7,052 nt of DNA, taken from positions 1-7,052 of the forward strand of contig JANJUT010000277.1 in the NCBI GenBank assembly GCA_024710445.1, read 5' to 3'. This document shows, piece by piece, positions 6,399-7,052 of the stretch (within the stretch, counting starts at the first letter, position 1; each line of letters begins with the position of its first letter). The notes under the pieces are model-generated. The model did no database searches. It saw only the letters and a list, made by a program, of their open reading frames with translations, and had not been told where the DNA came from. The DNA comes from Thiobacillus sp. GTDB taxonomy: Bacteria > Pseudomonadota > Gammaproteobacteria > Burkholderiales > Thiobacillaceae. The position numbers and the translations under genes were made by a program.

Positions 6399-7052
6399 AT
6401 GTCGCCCGACCTGAGCGCAGTGCGCATATTTTTCGTTACTGCCGCCAGCAACGCGGTCGGTTTCGGCCATCTCGGCCGCTGCCTGGCGCTTGCGGCCGTT
6501 GCCAGCCGTTGCCATGCGGATGTGGGCTTTCTGGTGTTTGGCAGCAAGGCAGCCGAGGCGCGCATCGAGGCCGCCGGCTACGGTAGCATTCTGCTCGATG
6601 AGTCCGGTCTCGACGTGAATGCCGGCGACTGGCCTGTGCCCCATGGCCTGCAGGCCGACGTCCTGGTCGTTGACCTCTTGTTCCCGACCTTCGCGGCAGC
6701 CTGTCCTGACCCATCCGCGCTTTTCGAGCGTCTGCACGGGCTGGGTCGCCGCTTGGTTGCACTCGATGTGCTGGGCGATTTTTCGATCACCAGCAGGCTG
6801 TGTGATATTGCCGCCGATCTAGTCGTCCTGCCCTATGTGGCACCGCCGGCGCCCCGGAGCCGCCGCCGCTGGCGCTTGCTGGAAGGCCCCCAATACGCCC
6901 TGCTGCCGCCAGAATATGAGGATCTGCCGCCGCGCCAGCCGCGCCAGACCGCCAATCGGGTGCTGGTGAGTTGTGGCGGCAGCGATCCGGAAGGGTACAC
7001 TTCCGGGGTTTTGCTGGGCCTCGAAGGGGTGGCGCGAGAGCTTGAGGTTATA
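6399..7052 (+). CDS. pseG: PseG-like UDP-sugar hydrolase (GT-B fold), 5' part only
   Basis: The open frame runs 218 codons to the last base of the window with no stop, so the C-terminal part is missing; family members are usually around 340 residues. PseG removes UDP from UDP-2,4-diacetamido-2,4,6-trideoxy-beta-L-altropyranose in the cytoplasm, step four of the pseudaminic acid pathway. Support comes from the N-terminal GFGHLGRCLALA at 21-32, where H24 matches the proposed catalytic histidine in the GHxxR motif, from GPQYALLPPEY at 163-173, and from GGSDPEGYTSGVLLGL at 193-208, which begins the second domain. The stretch at 91-146 lacks the acidic and asparagine motifs I expect in PseG, so the protein is divergent and may act on a different sugar nucleotide. 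The ATG at 6399 is chosen, 19 nt after the aminotransferase; its ribosome binding site is weak, and GTG at 6420 is an alternative start. Confidence 0.68.
   Translation, partial: MSPDLSAVRIFFVTAASNAVGFGHLGRCLALAAVASRCHADVGFLVFGSKAAEARIEAAGYGSILLDESGLDVNAGDWPVPHGLQADVLVVDLLFPTFAAACPDPSALFERLHGLGRRLVALDVLGDFSITSRLCDIAADLVVLPYVAPPAPRSRRRWRLLEGPQYALLPPEYEDLPPRQPRQTANRVLVSCGGSDPEGYTSGVLLGLEGVARELEVI

Noticed and set aside
5342..6565. Long open frame of 407 codons on the minus strand
   Set aside because: It lies antisense to the aminotransferase and the start of the pseG-like gene, its translation shows no family I recognise, and long antisense frames are common opposite GC-rich genes. The plus-strand proteins have clear motifs.

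Overview
This window is part of a Gram-negative cell-surface glycan locus. All genes lie on the plus strand and are packed end to end. The organism is probably a proteobacterium: base composition is moderately GC-rich, the genes are tightly coupled, and the genes are typical of O-antigen, capsule or flagellar glycosylation loci. I cannot name a genus from the sequence.

Layout: (1) positions 2-148 are the last 48 codons of a GDP-mannose 4,6-dehydratase (gmd) whose start lies outside the window. (2) 155-1933 is a complete ABC exporter with fused membrane and ATPase domains, of the lipid-linked-oligosaccharide flippase type (PglK/MsbA-like). (3) 1962-2960 (pseB) and 2962-4122 (pseC) encode the first two enzymes of the pseudaminic acid pathway, which turn UDP-GlcNAc into a UDP-4-amino-6-deoxy sugar. 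(4) 4119-5015 is an aldo/keto reductase and 5075-6379 is a class III PLP aminotransferase resembling glutamate-1-semialdehyde aminomutase. Neither belongs to the textbook pathway. (5) 6399-7052 is the first 218 codons of a PseG-like UDP-sugar hydrolase or GT-B protein cut off by the window end.

The gaps are 6 nt (gmd to ABC), 28 nt (ABC to pseB), 1 nt (pseB to pseC), a 4-nt overlap (pseC to reductase), 59 nt (reductase to aminotransferase) and 19 nt (aminotransferase to pseG). This suggests one polycistronic transcript with translational coupling. I see no convincing internal promoter, terminator, RNA gene, repeat, mobile element or CRISPR array.

How the genes may work together: pseB, pseC and the pseG-like gene supply a pseudaminic-type nonulosonic acid precursor. 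The usual N-acetyltransferase (pseH), synthase (pseI) and CMP-transferase (pseF) are not in the window and could lie downstream. The ABC exporter would flip a lipid-linked glycan carrying such sugars. The reductase plus aminotransferase are the least explained part. They could modify the sugar or make an unusual N-acyl substituent, but this is inference. Most of the window is recognisable biology; the reductase/aminotransferase pair and the divergent PseG-like protein are the parts that deserve attention.
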